64,000 bases of DNA from Corinectria fuckeliana (GCA_019137255.1 WPDH01000013.1:372001-436000), one strand, 5' to 3'; counted from the stretch's first letter, positions 45,060 through 58,525 are shown. Program-made: numbers and translations. The notes: a model not told the origin generated them from the sequence alone.

Positions 45060-45997
45060 ACTAGGCATCATGCTTTGTTCTTGCCACACCTTTTAGCTGT
45101 TTGCCTGTTCGATTATTCTAAACCTGGTGCGACTCGGGATATACGAAGGAGTTTTAGTGGTTGGGGGAGCCGGCATGTGCATGGTGTCTTGGGATACATC
45201 GTGGGCGTTTTTGAAAAGGAATAAAACCTGCTTGAACGTGAACAGGCTCTGCTCCGATGTCGGGTAGACAACTTGTTAAATGATGTCTTTATTCTCTAGG
45301 CCATAGCAGCTTCCGTGGATGAAAGTGGAATGAAATATAAAAAAACGCTTGATTAAATCAATACTAGTACTAGACGACTTGTTAACATGGCGTCCCTTCT
45401 CCCGTGGATTGCATTTTTGTTGTTGGGCACAGAGAAAACTCCATCACCCTTTTGCATTTTAGATGTTTCGAAAAGGGGGAAACGATTATATATTCTACCT
45501 AGCCTCTGCAATGCTGTTAAGCCAAGTCCATAGAATTGTAATAACGGTGGAGAAGACGTTCTTATAGTCCAACCCACCCGGTGAACCTCCATACTCCGGC
45601 TCCTGACAACCCTCAGCCAAGTTCCCTTGACACCCACCCTGCCTCCAAGCCTCCCAATGGGGGAGGGAACAAAAATATGAATGAGAAAACCATCATGATC
45701 CGTCCCGTACAGTTTCATTACGCAGTCTACTCTAAGTATCTCTTCCTGGGACAACTGGTGATATCGAAGAAAAGAACATGTGCTCGGGAACATTTGTTGC
45801 GCGGCAGAGGAATAGGAGGAGGAGGAGGGGAAGGCAAGGGGAATGGAGAGAGAACAGTCTTTGGGTTCCCATGAGTGATGATGCGGTGCGTGTAGAGGAG
45901 CGAGAGTCGTGGGAGTCGCGGCAGGCCGGTCTGACCCTTTTGACGCCGGCAGAGAAAAGAAGATGGAGGATGGTGGTTTTGTTTAGGCTTAGCAACA
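45060..45997. other. convergent spacer Zn2Cys6 / VPS1
   Basis: 938 bp between two 3' ends. A 146-codon minus frame at 45793-45353 has no recognisable features and lies where 3' UTRs are expected. Purine-rich stretch at about 45800-45860. Confidence 0.5.
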
Positions 45998-48400
45998 TTA
46001 CTGTACTTGTTGGACGATCTCGCTGGCCTTAGATAGAGATTCGACCATCTGCTGACACTCCTTCCGCCTCCTGATGGTGAAGTCGCTCTCCTTTAGCAGG
46101 TCATCCAAGGTGTCAGTTCGGTACATATTTTCCAGGAGCTCTCGTTGCATCTCGTCCTTGGTGAATCTGTAGTTGTGGTGAGTTGGCGGCTTAAAAAGAA
46201 GGGGGGGTTGGTGGTTGGGGAGGAGACTTACTGGACGAGATTCAGCATGACGGCCTTGGGAACCATGTCGATCATGGTTCGCTTTACAATATTGTAGTAA
46301 GACGATATCAGCAGCTCTGTTCAGAAGTTAGTGCTGGAAGGGCAATGGATGGGAAACATGTACATACTGATAACCTCAACTTCGATGTTCTCACGTTCCG
46401 ACAGAGTGCCCGAGGCCTTTAGCGTAGGGGGAGGGGCCTCCATGGCTGCGGCCTTCTTCTTGTTCTTGGCAGCGAAGAAGCTGCCGAAGAAGCCACCATT
46501 TCCGTTGGGATCATTGTCGGGAACAGTGGGACTGGCGGCACGAGGAGTCGCGGAGGCAAGGGGCTTGCCAGTCTTGGGATCGACCTGCACAGGCTTGGCG
46601 GGGTTGTATCGCTCGTTGACGATGGCCATTGCCTGAAAGTAAGGGATTAGCATCACTGCACCAAAGTCACGCACAAAGACAACTTACTCGGTGGCCGTTC
46701 AGGAAGTCGGGGTGACCAGTGTTGACGTAGCAGGACTCCATAGAAACGAGATCTCGCACTAGCTTGTTCGTAGGGTCCATGGCCTTCTTGAAGAAGCCGA
46801 TCACGACACTGTGCATCGTCTCCTTGAGCTGAGGGTAGCGGCGGTACAGTTGCTTGCCGAGCAGCTGAGACAAGATACGCACAAGCTCGTCGTAGACGAG
46901 GGAGACACACTTCAAGCTAGGGTCCTCAAGTCGCCTGATCTGTTGCTTGACGATCAACTCAAAGGCAGTGGTGCCCACAAAGAGGGCAGGTGAGGACCCG
47001 GACGAGTTATAAAGAATGGTGCGAATATCCACATCCTTGACGACGTCAAAGGGATCAATGGCCTTGACACCGTTGGAGTAGAGCTCGTGGAAAACGAAGC
47101 TGATACGAGCACCGCCTGACAGCTCGGTGCTCGACAGCTCGGTGTTGTTACCGTCCAGGACTGTCCGCCACTCGTTGGTGAACTCCGTGATGATGTTAAG
47201 GACAATATTGGCACTGTTGCCGAGCAAGGACGGACCAAGGCTCTCGAGTTCAGACGAGTACTTCTGCAGGGAACTGGAGATTCGGGCCTTGATGTCGGGG
47301 AGCGTCTGCTTGATGTGCATCATGAGGATGAGGTTAAGCTTGCGGGCAAGATACGGGGTTCCGCAATAGGAGCTCTTGTTCCGATAGGCCTTATGGTTGT
47401 CGAAAAAGGCCTTTTCAGACTCTAGTGCCACATGGATGGCCTTCTTGTTGTCGATGTCTCGTTGACCTCGGTTGACCACAGGGACGTAGCCCAATCGAAG
47501 GGGAATGACACGGTTGGACAGAATATCAATGACATCCGTGCCATCATCCATTAGATCGACCTTGGTCAGGACACCAATCGTCCGTTGACCTTCGGGATCA
47601 ACTTCGCGCGCAAGCTTTAGACCATCCGAGTTGGCCAGATCCTGGTTGGCGGCGGTAACCGCAAGTACAATGGCGTTGGACTTTCCAATGTATTTGAGAA
47701 CCATCTCTCGGATCTGTCGCTCGATATCTCGAGGCTGGTCTCCCACAGGCACCTTGGTGAGACCGGGCAGATCAACCAGGGTCAGGGTGAGGACGTTGGG
47801 AGAGTAGATGCGCAGGTTGATGGGAGCAGGCGAGATGCCTCCGTTTCGACCGACCTTGGCCTCGGTTTCTCTGGAAATCTCATCACGGATCTTGGAGAAG
47901 TCGTAGTACTTCTGGCCAGGGATGTGGAGAAACTCTCCCCACTCGTCGACGTTGGCAGCCTTGTCGTCGCCGCCGTTGATATCCTCTTTCTTGACTCCAT
48001 TGGATTGCGGGGGACGGTTGATGAGCTGCAGGACAAGGGGTCGTCGAGTTACGATACCGGAGCCTCGGGGCAGGCTGGAAGCTGCGAGTTAGCCTCGAAC
48101 GGCGTTGGGCGCATATGGGGGACATTAAAGGGCGGTGGGGGGAGGGGACTCACAAGTCTCGACCGACAATGTTCTCTAGCACTGAACTCTTTCCGCTTGA
48201 CTGACTTCCGACGACAGCGATTTGCGGCAGATCAATGGGGTTGTTGACTCCGACGGTTGCGAAGACATCTTGGAGCTTGTTGACGAGCCTAGGGGAATAG
48301 GTTAGAGATGTGTGTCTTGGAGGCCTGACCGCGGGCGGGGGGCTCACTGAATAAGGGCAGGATCCGAGATGCCACCCGGCGTGGCGAGGGTACCGCTCAT
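45998..48400 (-). CDS. VPS1: dynamin-like GTPase Vps1
   Basis: Membrane-scission GTPase for vacuolar sorting, endocytosis and peroxisome division. Six minus-strand exons: 48400-48348, 48288-48154, 48074-46688, 46632-46368, 46316-46232 and 46166-45998. The introns (59, 79, 55, 51 and 65 nt) all have GT..AG ends and consistent phases. The product has 697 residues, the usual Vps1 size. It starts MSGTLATPGGISDPALIQLV. G1 is VVGSQSSGKSSVLE, G3 DLPGLTKVP, G4 LTKVD. The middle and stalk follow, with a variable low-complexity insert (NGNGGFFGSFFAAKNKKKAA) in the usual insert-B position. The GTPase effector domain at the end (TLDDLLKESDFTIRRRKECQ..) closes with QQVQ. Three CACGTG boxes lie 390-455 bp upstream. 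Confidence 0.96.
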
Positions 48401-48787
48401 GGTCGGGATGGTAGTATATCCTCCACTAGAGCTTCGAGTGTAGCCAGTATCGGCTGGATCGAGGGCGGTGGTGAGGTGGAAGGGGTTGATCGGTGTGGGC
48501 ACTGGGGTTCGGAGCGAGCTGTGGAGGGGCGGTCGACGGGGAGATAGGACTCCTGAAGTTGCGCACGCTCGGAGCTGGAAAGCGGGAGCTTCAAGAGGTA
48601 GGATGCGTCCTTGGGGTCGAGATGGATGGTAAGTGGTTGGTGGGCGGAGGAGGTCGTAAAGTACGGAAGAGCGTTGAGATGCTGGAATAAGGAGGGCTGA
48701 GGACTCGCAAGACGACAGCAAGTTCACGAGCCTAACAAATGGCACTAACTTACGCCGACGCCTGGAGCGTTGCAGCATCTCAAGCCA

Positions 48788-48854
48788 CACGTGGCGCAGC
48801 AACTCTACTTTGCCTTGAGACTGCATGTCTTCACGTGGAAAGGGCGTCCACGTG
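48788..48854. promoter_or_regulatory. three CACGTG boxes upstream of VPS1
   Basis: CACGTG at 48788-48793, 48832-48837 and 48849-48854, three copies within 67 bp. This is the densest group of this motif in the window. Confidence 0.45.
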
Positions 48855-51171
48855 ATCGCACCACTGATGTGGCCCTGGTCCCTGACTGTGGCTGGAGCCC
48901 AGCGTTCGGGTTAATTCTGCAGCCTGAACGATAACGTCACCAGCTGATGCGTTCCCCATTATGGAAGCCTTGTGGACGGCGACAAAGGCAGACTATGTGG
49001 ATATTGCGCTCGTGTTGCGTGTTATATTGTACCTACATACTTACGTTTCGTGTACCGACGGAGGATACCTACTCGGCAGCCTAAATATTATTGTGCATGC
49101 TACCTTATTCGACTTCGGCCTGAACCGCGTCACCCATACGTAAAGTTAGTTAGGTTCCAGCACTCAGCTCAACAGGCCCAGAGAGATGCACCACTGCCTA
49201 GTCTACTACGACTATGCTTTGAAATAGGTTCTGATCTAAATGAATAAATGATTATTGAAAGATGGCATTCCCATGTTTACCCCCTTGTTTACACCCATGC
49301 TTCGAAGATGGAAATTAGATTTCGATATGGAACAAGCGGGGGTTTGCCATGGCATCATATCTCCTGACGTAACAACAGGCTGAAATTGTTTCCGTCAGAG
49401 CTTCCAGCACATACGACAAAAGCTGGAAGCCCTCGACCGGAGAGCGTTCAGCAAGACAAGAAAACATAAAAGCTCACTCTAATTATGGTCTAGTCCGTTT
49501 GACTTCGTAACTAGTAACTAATCATGTTATTTGAGGGGAGACGCTTATCAGTAGGCGGATAGACGGTGGGGTATTCGGTCACAGGGGATATCTCTAGCCC
49601 ACCCATCCATAAGTTACCATCACCCTACGATTTCTATTCGCAAGTACGTCAAAATATCGTATCATACATAACGGGACGTCAGGAGAAGAACCTCGATGGC
49701 GATATTGACGATGTTGAAGCACTTATGGCGAGAGCATTAAAAGCGTATCGCGTGGTGGTGCTCGATGAGCAATAGTTAGGTGGGGTTGCTGGGAGGCATC
49801 TTAGATGCGTCCAGTGAGTGTTTCCTCCATGTGACGCCTGAAGTGGGAGATGGGAAAGTGGACGTCATCAGCTACCTAGTGGATGGAGTGTAAACCAGTG
49901 GGGTTGCATTCAATACTAGAAGTTCAAAGAAGGCGCAGAGAAGCAGGATTGCGTTGAACAACGGTGAACATCTCGAACCCTTCGAAAGCCACAGCTGTTG
50001 TTGTAATTATAAGTACTAGATTAAGAGGTTAAATAAATAGATGTAGAATCCCCATCCCGGAAGGTTCCCGTTTGGAAGAGTGGCATCAAAGTTGAGGCCT
50101 GGGCACCCAAGCAACGCCCTGTAAAAAAGCCCACCCGGGCTCCACTTAGATAGTCGCCAACGCACTGGGCCTCTTCCATCGCCCCAACCGGGGACTGATG
50201 GAAGTCCATAGCTGGGGCCAAGCGCTGGAGCCCACTGAAGACCTAGTACGGATGTCCCCCACAAAGGCCACACGGCCCTGCAACAGTGGACTTCTGTAGG
50301 GCTTGGAGTGGCCATCATAGCGCCAAACCAGCCTGAATCCTCCCGCCCGTCATCGCTGTTACTGCACCTGCCACTCTTGGCATTGAGACCCAGCACGGAA
50401 CGCCACGGCCATCCTCGCCCCGACACACCCACCACCTGCCTTCAATCTCCAACCTCCAACCTCCAACCACCAAGCTTTCTTCCTCAACGCTCATCACCCA
50501 CAACCATACGCATTCTCTGGAGGTTTCTTCTTACTACAAACCATCTCCATTAGTCACAAACGGCTCTCGACCGTCTCACTATTGGAGACGTGCCTCCAGA
50601 GCCGCCTCGGCCTCTACTCCACCCAACACCCAACTACGTATTACTTCCACCCGCCGACCGAAGCTGTTCTTTCGCTAGCCTCCACCCGCCGACCGCGTTT
50701 CTCTTGAATGCCGCACTTTTCTGGCCTCCGGTCAGCTTCCTGTTAACTTCCAAGTCCGATACCACCGCGGTCACCACCCGCGGAGAGGTCGTCCTGGACT
50801 CCTCCGGCGCCCGCTCCCTCCTCGGACACCCCGACCACACCTCCGACGATTCTGCCACGCCGCTGCCCCCCTCGAGCTCCTCCAGCAGTGGAATCCCCGC
50901 TCCTCCCTCCGAACCCACTCCTGTCGTTCCCTTAAACTCCCAACTGCCAAGGGACCGAGCCTCGACCGGTACTGCGAATATAGGTTCTTCGAGTGCCCGG
51001 CTCGCCCGACCCTTGAGTCTAGCACCACCCCAGGTCCTTGGACGACGTCAGCGTTCCTCTACCCCCGAGCTGCTCCCAGAGCCCGAGTCTGCTCCCGGCC
51101 AAACCGAGAGCCGCTCCGGCGTCGACGTCGACACCCACGCACCCACCTCCAAACGTAGACGAGGTGACGCC
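48855..51171. other. spacer and uncertain 5' region of the Gid7-type gene
   Basis: From 48.9 to about 50.5 kb I see no gene. A 71-codon stop-to-stop frame at 49563-49775 has coding-like composition near its end (DIDDVEALMARALKAY) but no start and may be a relic. From 50590 the reading frame of the WD40 gene is already open for 194 codons rich in P and S before its first ATG, so part of this stretch is leader or an unlocated coding exon. Confidence 0.45.
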
Positions 51172-53167
51172 ATGATGGGGGAGAGCGATACGTCCGACCC
51201 GCATAACGGTGCCCCCTTGGGCTACTCTAATGGATCGTCCGCACCGCAGGCTCAACGGGGTGCTGCGGCAGGCGTCACGAATGGCCACAAGGCCGGCACA
51301 GCAGTCAACGGCAAGAGCTCTTCCCCCACCACTAAGCCCCAGCGTCCTTCCACATACTTTGGCCATGACCGTCAGGAAGTCACCCGACTGCTGATTCAGG
51401 CCTTGTCAGACATGGGCTACCAGACTGCTGCGGAGAATGTAAGCCAAGAGAGTGGTTTCGAGCTGGAGAGCCCGACTGTCGCCGGCTTTAGGTCAGCCGT
51501 GCTGAGCGGCTCTTGGGCAGTGGCTGAACAGTTACTGTCCGGTGCGTCGCATGAAGAAGGGGGCCAAGGGAACGGACTGGTCCTGTCCCCAGGTTCGGAT
51601 CGAGACGTGATGAGATTCTGGCTGCGGCAACAAAAGTTTCTGGAGCTGCTCGAGCAGAGAGATACTGCTCGTGCTCTCATGGCGCTTCGTGGGGAGCTGA
51701 CTCCGCTCTCCCATGATACTGCGAAGCTCCATTTCTTATCCAGTCTACTCATGTGCCGGTCTACGGAGGATTTAATGGCCAAGGCGGAATGGGACGGAGC
51801 TAACGGACAGTCCCGGAAGCTGTTATTATCAGAATTATCCAGTATGTCGACCTTGAATGAATGCCTGACGAGTGTTGCTAATACTGGACAGAATGTATAT
51901 CGCCATCAGTCATGTTGCCTGAGAACCGTCTGGCTGTTCTCCTAGAACAGGTTAAGCAGAGCCAAATCGACACATGTCTCTATCACACCGAGGCCATGTC
52001 GCCATCTCTGTATTCTGATCACTTCTGCGACCGCCGGAACTTCCCTACAGAGGTGGCGATTGAGCTTTCTGATCTGGCTGGTGAGGTCTGGCAGGTCCAG
52101 TTCTCTCACGACGGAACGAAGCTGGCAGCTTGCGGCAGCAGGGAGCAGGTGGTTCTGTGGGACCCCAAGACGTTCGCGGTCTTGCGCGTGCTGAGTGATC
52201 ACGAAGGTGGTGTCGGGAACATATCATGGAGCCCTGATGACTCCATGCTTGTGTGCTGCTCGCAAGACAAGCACGCGCGGCTGTGGGATGCGAATGTGAG
52301 TGATCTCCCTGAAGAGGGCTCCAAATGGTATTGCCGAGCTAAACGTGACGTGTTATAGACCGGATCGCTCCTCAAGAGGTTGAGGCGCTTCGAAGAGCCT
52401 GTGAGCGGCTGCGTCTGGGCTCGTGACAGCCAGTCCTTCACTGTCGGCACATTGGATCTCGCTCACAGCCTCTGTACTTTCAACGTGCATAACGACGAGG
52501 TGTTTGAATGGGGCAAGAGGCACCGCGTGCAAGATATCTGCGGCTCGCCAGACGGCCGATGGCTCGTGGCCGTCGATGACCTCCAGACGGTCCACGTCTA
52601 CAATGCCGTCACTCGTGAGCTGGAGTTCGACATGGAGCTCAAGGCCCGTCTCACGTCGGTAAGCATTAGCCAAGACTCGCGCCATCTCCTTGTGAACAAG
52701 TGTGATGGCGAGGCCCAGCTCGTCGATCTCGTCACCCGCAACTCGGTTCAGAAGTTCTTCGGCCACACCGGCGGCGACTACCTCATCCGCAGCTCATTCG
52801 GCGGGCCCAACGAGAGCTTCGTCCTCAGCGGCAGCGAGGATGGAAACATCCTCATCTGGCACAAGAACACGGGTGCCGCCGTCGAGCGCCTCCACGGGCA
52901 TCACCCGCGCTGCAATGCCGTTTCGTGGAATCCCGCCGACCCCTTTATGCTGGCCTCCTGCGGCGATGATGGGCGGGTGAAGATGTAAGTGCCCCCCCCT
53001 CAAACCCACCCACAGTGTGGTCTGATCCAGCAGCCTGATTGACTGACACGTGTGCCTCCCTATGAAGTTGGTCGAATAAAGCCCGAACCCTCGAGATCAG
53101 GGCCCGATACCACAGGAACTCATCTAACGGGTGGAGGATTACGGAGATGAGGGACAGCGAGGCTTAG
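51172..53167 (+). CDS. GID7: Gid7/WDR26-type LisH-CTLH-WD40 protein
   Basis: Subunit of the GID/CTLH ubiquitin ligase, which degrades gluconeogenic enzymes on glucose in yeast. Exons end and begin at 51841|51892, 52295|52359 and 52984|53068, with stop TAG at 53165-53167. Introns: 51842-51891 (50 nt), 52296-52358 and 52985-53067. From the first in-frame ATG (51172, MMGESDTSDPHNG) the product is 599 residues. The LisH motif is near VTRLLIQALSDMGYQTAAEN, then CTLH (GSWAVAEQLL.., DVMRFWLRQQKFLELLEQRD). About six WD40 repeats follow (VQFSHDGTKLAACGSREQVV, ISWSPDDSMLVCCSQDKHAR, LSGSEDGNILIWHKN). The same frame is open upstream to 50590 with a basic SKRRRGD just before the ATG, so the true start may be further 5' in an exon I cannot fix. 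Splice sites are well supported. Confidence 0.88.
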
Positions 53168-53620
53168 GAGGCGCGTCTTGCTCGGCTTTGTATTCTTGGA
53201 AACTCGAGGACGTGATAATGTAGCCAGTTTTAGCTTACCATTGGGAGCGGCAAAGGAAGGTTTGGTTCGTTGTTGGGATACAAGTAGAAGAGACTGGGAC
53301 GATGAGGCATGTGTGTCGAGGGGGAGTATTGGGTTTCTTTTTACGCAACACCAAGCGTCACTGATTTTTATATTTAATCACGGAGGATGAGAACAAGGCA
53401 GTTTTACTTCTACTTGTCAATTCTGGCGTTGGAGCGACGGCGGGAGCGGAGGTTCACGAACAGAGACGACGGGCTTGGTATTCTTTGACCTTGTTTTCTA
53501 CTTCTCTGTGGTAGACTTGACTATCACAACAATCCCACTTACATGCATACAGAACTTGCTTACACAACTTTGCCTTGGCTCGCTAACATGCATCCGAAGT
53601 ACCTTGCGTCCCAGTTGCGA

Positions 53621-53642
53621 TACTTACATAGTACTGTAAGTA
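53621..53642. repeat. inverted repeat TACTTACA / TGTAAGTA
   Basis: Perfect 8-bp arms around a 6-bp spacer (TAGTAC), just downstream of the Gid7-type gene. Confidence 0.75.
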
Positions 53643-54756
53643 GGAAAGCATTCATGGCTATGGGAATATCCATGTAGATGGGAAGCGCGGTGGTCGTGAT
53701 GGTGGTGGTGCGGGGCCAGCCGCTCCACGGTCGGACACAGCCTTCTTTAGCACCGATCTCATCTCCAAGCGGCCAAAAGAGAGTTTGCAGGCCGGCGGCT
53801 AAGAACTTGATGTGGCCGAAGATGGAAGCTTGGAAGCAAGGGTGGACCTTGGGCTTGGATTCTCCAGCTGAGGAGGGGTTGAGGCGGCGGGAGGACTGAT
53901 GCGTCCCAGCTTGCGGACACGACATGTCACAAAGGCAAGGAGAGCCTGGACGTGGTGGCCCAATGGGGAGCCGAGGGATGGGATTCCCCGTGATCCGCCT
54001 GGGTGACGGCTGGCGGTGGACGGTGGACGATGGAAGGCGAACGACGGCGGCGGCGATGGTGGTGGTTTGACCGGCTCATCAGAGCTGTCAACTGGGATTG
54101 CGTAACTAATGGCGTTGGTATTGATCGGTGTTGGTTGGTATCGGCGTTGGTATCGGCGTCGGGATCGGGATCGGCATCATGTCTGGAAAATGCAGCACTG
54201 TCCCTCAAATACCTCGTCGTCTCGGGGGGCCGAGTTTCCAGATCTGGAGGGTGATCGGCCACCTGGCTTGACATCAGAGATGAGCGACGAGATAAAGTTG
54301 CGACGGGCACATCTCGGCGGCGACGTCGGGTAGAAGAGGGAGAGAAATGGTTAACGAGCGGGAGCTACCGAAGCGTCGTCTGGTCTATACGAACGGAGAG
54401 TCGGCGACGCCATGGCGCCAATAGGTGCGCGCGGTTCCTGGATTCGAGCTGCTGCTTCTTCTAGGTAGATACATAATACCGCGGGCTTCGCAGAGGTGGG
54501 CGCAAGGTACCCGTGGGCCGCCCATGCGGCTGTTGCTCGGTACCTGCATGGCCCGATGCGACGACAGGGCACGCCATCTGCTGTGCACGACAGAGAGAAG
54601 TTACAGGGATCGAAACCACTGCAGGTTGAAAGGAGAAGAGGGCCGTGGTTCGAGAGCCCTGCCACTCTACCATTACTCCCCCCGGCTGCCGGACGCCGGA
54701 CGACAAAACGACGCCGAACGACAGATGATGACGAGAACGAACAGGGCAAGCTGCCT

Positions 54757-54792
54757 AGGTAGGTCGGTAGTTACTTAAGTTACTACCTACCT
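54757..54792. repeat. imperfect 36-bp palindrome
   Basis: AGGTAGGTCGGTAGTTACT and AGTTACTACCTACCT form imperfect arms around a CTTAAG centre. Looks like a duplicated and inverted copy of the AGGTAGGTA motif. Confidence 0.65.
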
Positions 54793-54937
54793 GTGTAGAG
54801 AGGCGGTCAAGCAAGCGAGGACTGTGATCCGCCCCGGCCGGGAGACTCGGACGACTCGACGCTTTTGCGCGGGAGGAGACGATGACAATCGGCCATGGAA
54901 CGGACCGCCTGCGCCATGACAGTCGACGCCTAAGACG

Positions 54938-54963
54938 TACGAAGTAGGCTACGTGCTTCGTAT
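54938..54963. repeat. inverted repeat TACGAAG / CTTCGTA
   Basis: Seven-base arms about a dozen bases apart in a gene-free stretch, with ACGTACGAAGTA on the left and GCTTCGTATGT on the right. Confidence 0.65.
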
Positions 54964-57719
54964 GTTAATTCAAGACAAACCGCTCTGAACTACCTATCAA
55001 AGGACGGCTAATGTCGCCTTTCTAGAACGGCGTCCTAGTACAGTAAGCACATCGCAACTTCATGCAGGGGGGCGCGCGGGTGGACCTCGTGGGCTGGATC
55101 ATTGTTTGATTATCGGACTTCATGTGCTTTCCGGACCTGCCATTACAAGCGGCGGCGGTTGGCTGTTGAGCTAGATAGTTACACTGGCGCTTGTCCGGGT
55201 TGGCGCGAGGCGTAGTCCAGGCCGGGCCAGGTCCGCCGTCGAGTAGGCCTAGGTGCCTGAGTAGAGGAGACTCGCTGAATGGAGGATATTTGACTATTGG
55301 ATACCTAGGTAGCTTACGGCATAATGGCCTCGTGATGGGGAGCGGCGACTGACCCATGGATGGATGAGCTACGGACGAGCTACGACGAGCCATGAGCAAT
55401 GTAAAGAGACGCGAGGGTTTTCGTGAGTGAGCCGGGTCGGCATTGGTGTCTCGGTGGTATCCGTCGCCCCCCGGAGCCGTAGGTAGGAGTTGTAGGCCAG
55501 CCTCGGTCTCTTCTACGCAGTAGTCTAGGCTCTCTATTCGTACCTCCATACTTTAAATTGTTCGTGCCGCGTGTGCTGCAGAACGCGAGACAGGTTTACT
55601 TGCCGGTGTCGTCACCAAATGAAGAAACATTTGAGTTGTTGATCTAGAATGCTATTAACATCAAGATAGGCTAGAGAGAGAAAAATACGGCAAGGGCTTT
55701 CTTCTTTATTTGGAGCTTGTCTTGGCGCCACCAACAGGAGAGAAAGGCTCACAAGAGACAATGAATGTGATGGGTGGAATGTTCAGCTTCCATGTCAGCG
55801 ATACTACGCACCAACGCACACAGCCCGACTAGCTAGTTGTCGCAGGTCGTGTTTCGCCGACATACATACAGTGTCGGATCTGTGGTGCGAAGGAAGTGAG
55901 TGGTAAGATGTTTGTGTAAGCCGCTTGGAGGAACGGCTGAGTACCTTGTGCCATGTGAGCGACGCGGACCCCAATCGTCCGCCGCATCCGACAACGACAT
56001 GGCTCACGAACCGGTTGAAAAAGTCTACTACATACTAATACCCGGTTGCAGTTGCAGTTGAGCAATCAACATGGTTCACTCCACCCTGTCAAGGTTGTAC
56101 TCTCTAGTAGTATGTAGTACCAAAGTGTGGGGAGACGGGGGCAAGGGGGGCGGACAAAGCGGATGGAACGAGCCCAGACGACAGGACAAGGCAGGTCTGT
56201 GTCGTGTTAGCCTACCCTCGTCCGAATGTAGGCCTACTCCGTAATCATGCCCCATGCACATCAATGATCAAGCCACTCAGCACGGCGGTGGGCCAGTGTA
56301 CCAGTGCGCTTATTGTGCCGCCCTCACCCCTGACGCCAGAGCATCATATGGTGGGGGATGGCGAGGGTGGTCTTTGCTGCTGCCGGCGAGTTGACCGAAG
56401 ACTGGTGTCGAGCAGAAGACGCAGAAAGGGCCGAAGCCGGCGATACTGCTGTGCTCAACTCCCAGGCAGGATGGCTTCCGTGTTTGATAGGGATACTAGG
56501 TAATATGTACGTAGATACGTAAGTTTGGCAGTAGGATGCAAAGTAGTGCCAGCCGAGGTCGCGGAAGAATCGTTAGATCCCCTGTCCCTGCTGGTCCTAA
56601 ACGACTCGATCACGAGAATGCAGGGAACCCCTGCTACAGTGACGTTGGTTGATTGACAGAGGCAGATGGATGGTTCGTCAGATGTGTACTATGTAAAAGG
56701 AGGGGGGCAACAGAGGGGCGGAACATGTCGGCCTTGAAACATGAAGCAGACGGACTCTTCTTACATAGCATGATGGCGAATAACTCATCAGAAACGTTAC
56801 AGGGTCGGGGAATCAAGATACCGAGAAACCACGACCTGGAATACAACGCGGGAGAGCCGAATCTCAATGCTGCCTTTACATCTCCGATTCCCGACCCTCT
56901 AGATCTATGACCCGTGAAGAAGTCACCATTAACACCGGCAAGAGCCGCCAAAGTTGTTGTTAGTCGTTTTAGGGGGGGGGGGGTCGCGGCTAGGGCCGTG
57001 ATGGTGGGGACGCAGCTAGTAAGGACGGCGGATGGTGATCGCCGAGCGGGAGAGCCCCTTTGCCTCATGAGTACGAGGTACGCACTATGTATGTAGTGCA
57101 TGCTACTTACGGTACGTAGTAAGGGGCGGTCAGAGCTGACCAGGCCGTTCTTCTGGAGAATAGTGGAAGGGCGACGGCCAAGGATCGTGAGTCGATGTGG
57201 CCTCTGGTGCCCTGGGAATCTGGGATGACCTTGGGAATCGCAGCGGGTTAGTGAACCTCGCTGACTGACCACTAGCCACGACCTTGGAGTTTTCTGGATG
57301 GTGGCTACGAGCTACAGTAGCCGAGTCGGTGGCGCGCTATGAAGTGGATGTCTCGGCCACATGGGATTTAGCGTTTTGCAAGTGGGGAGAAGAGAAAGTC
57401 CAGGGCCGTGCACGAAGCCAATGTACATAGATTGGTATACTGTCCGCTGTGCGCCCCCGGGTTGCGAGACCGAGGCGGAGAAGGACAACAGCGACAGAAT
57501 CAGAACAGCGACAAGCAGAGGAGGAGAGGAAGTTGCTGGGGTCAGAAGGGGTGCCGGGCCGCGTCGAGATGAGGGATATGACGGTGACGCAGCCCATTTT
57601 GTTTGGTATCCCCCTTGGGTCTTGTCCGGTGATATCTAAGGTCGGCTCGAGGCCTGGACGGTTTCTGGGTCGCCGCCGGTGAGTGAAGCCACGAACGGAT
57701 GTTATCCCGAGGAAGCACG

Positions 57720-57740
57720 TACTATGTAGGCTACATAGTA
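57720..57740. repeat. near-perfect palindrome TACTATGTAG-G-CTACATAGTA
   Basis: Perfect 10-bp arms separated by one G. The half-site TACTATGTA also occurs alone at 57814-57822, 58570-58578 and 58678-58686. Confidence 0.85.
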
Positions 57741-58525
57741 AGCTATGCCCTCGGAGTGCAGTATCGGACCGTTTTTGTTTTCGCCTGGGCACTTGGTTGC
57801 TCTATAGTTGGAGTACTATGTAAGCAGCAGCACTGCGAGCGAGTGCTTGACTCGTCCGTCTCGTCTTTCTGACTACCTAATCGGTGCCAGATGTCTCCCC
57901 CTCCCCCGGCTTGATGAGGCAATGGTTACTACAGTACGTAGTAATTATGTACTTCGTATGTCGGTTGTTGGCGGTGTCTCTGGGCTGGGATTGAAAGTGC
58001 TTATTAATGGGGACAGTTTGGAAAGGAGCCAGAGCCATTGATGGCGCGTCCGGGACATTGGTTCGGCTTGGCCAAGTTGGCTTGTTGAATCATAGCGTCG
58101 CAGTACTATCCGCACGCCCACTAGTTCAGAGCAAGGATCACTCCGAGCCCCCGGGAGAGGACAACCATGCTCTGGCCGCTAGCCAGGGCTACATACGGTG
58201 ATGGGAGACTGAAGAGATGGATACATTGTTACGTAGTAGATAGTACCTAGTAGATACCCTTGCCGGGTGCTGGTTCGGTGTCTTCTAGAGAGTGCAGGCT
58301 GGAAAGGCCAGACAGAGACGCAGGCTGTCAGGTTTATGGCTGAAACTGCACCTGGGAAGGGTGTTGGCTAGACGGTGCCATCAGAAAGTCGGGATGAACC
58401 CTCACCAAGCTCGCGGGAACCGTAGCGATACTGCTCATCAGTTATCAGCCAGCATCTGCCGAAAGAAGCCCGCACTTCGTACCTAGTCAGCCCGTCAGCC
58501 CGTCAGCTCGTCGGGCAGCCACAAC

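Noticed and set aside
56653..56910. 85-codon plus-strand frame in the 7 kb block
   Set aside because: Starts without a supported ATG context and has no recognisable domain.
56634..57272. 212-codon minus-strand frame in the 7 kb block
   Set aside because: Random-looking composition, no motif or splice support.
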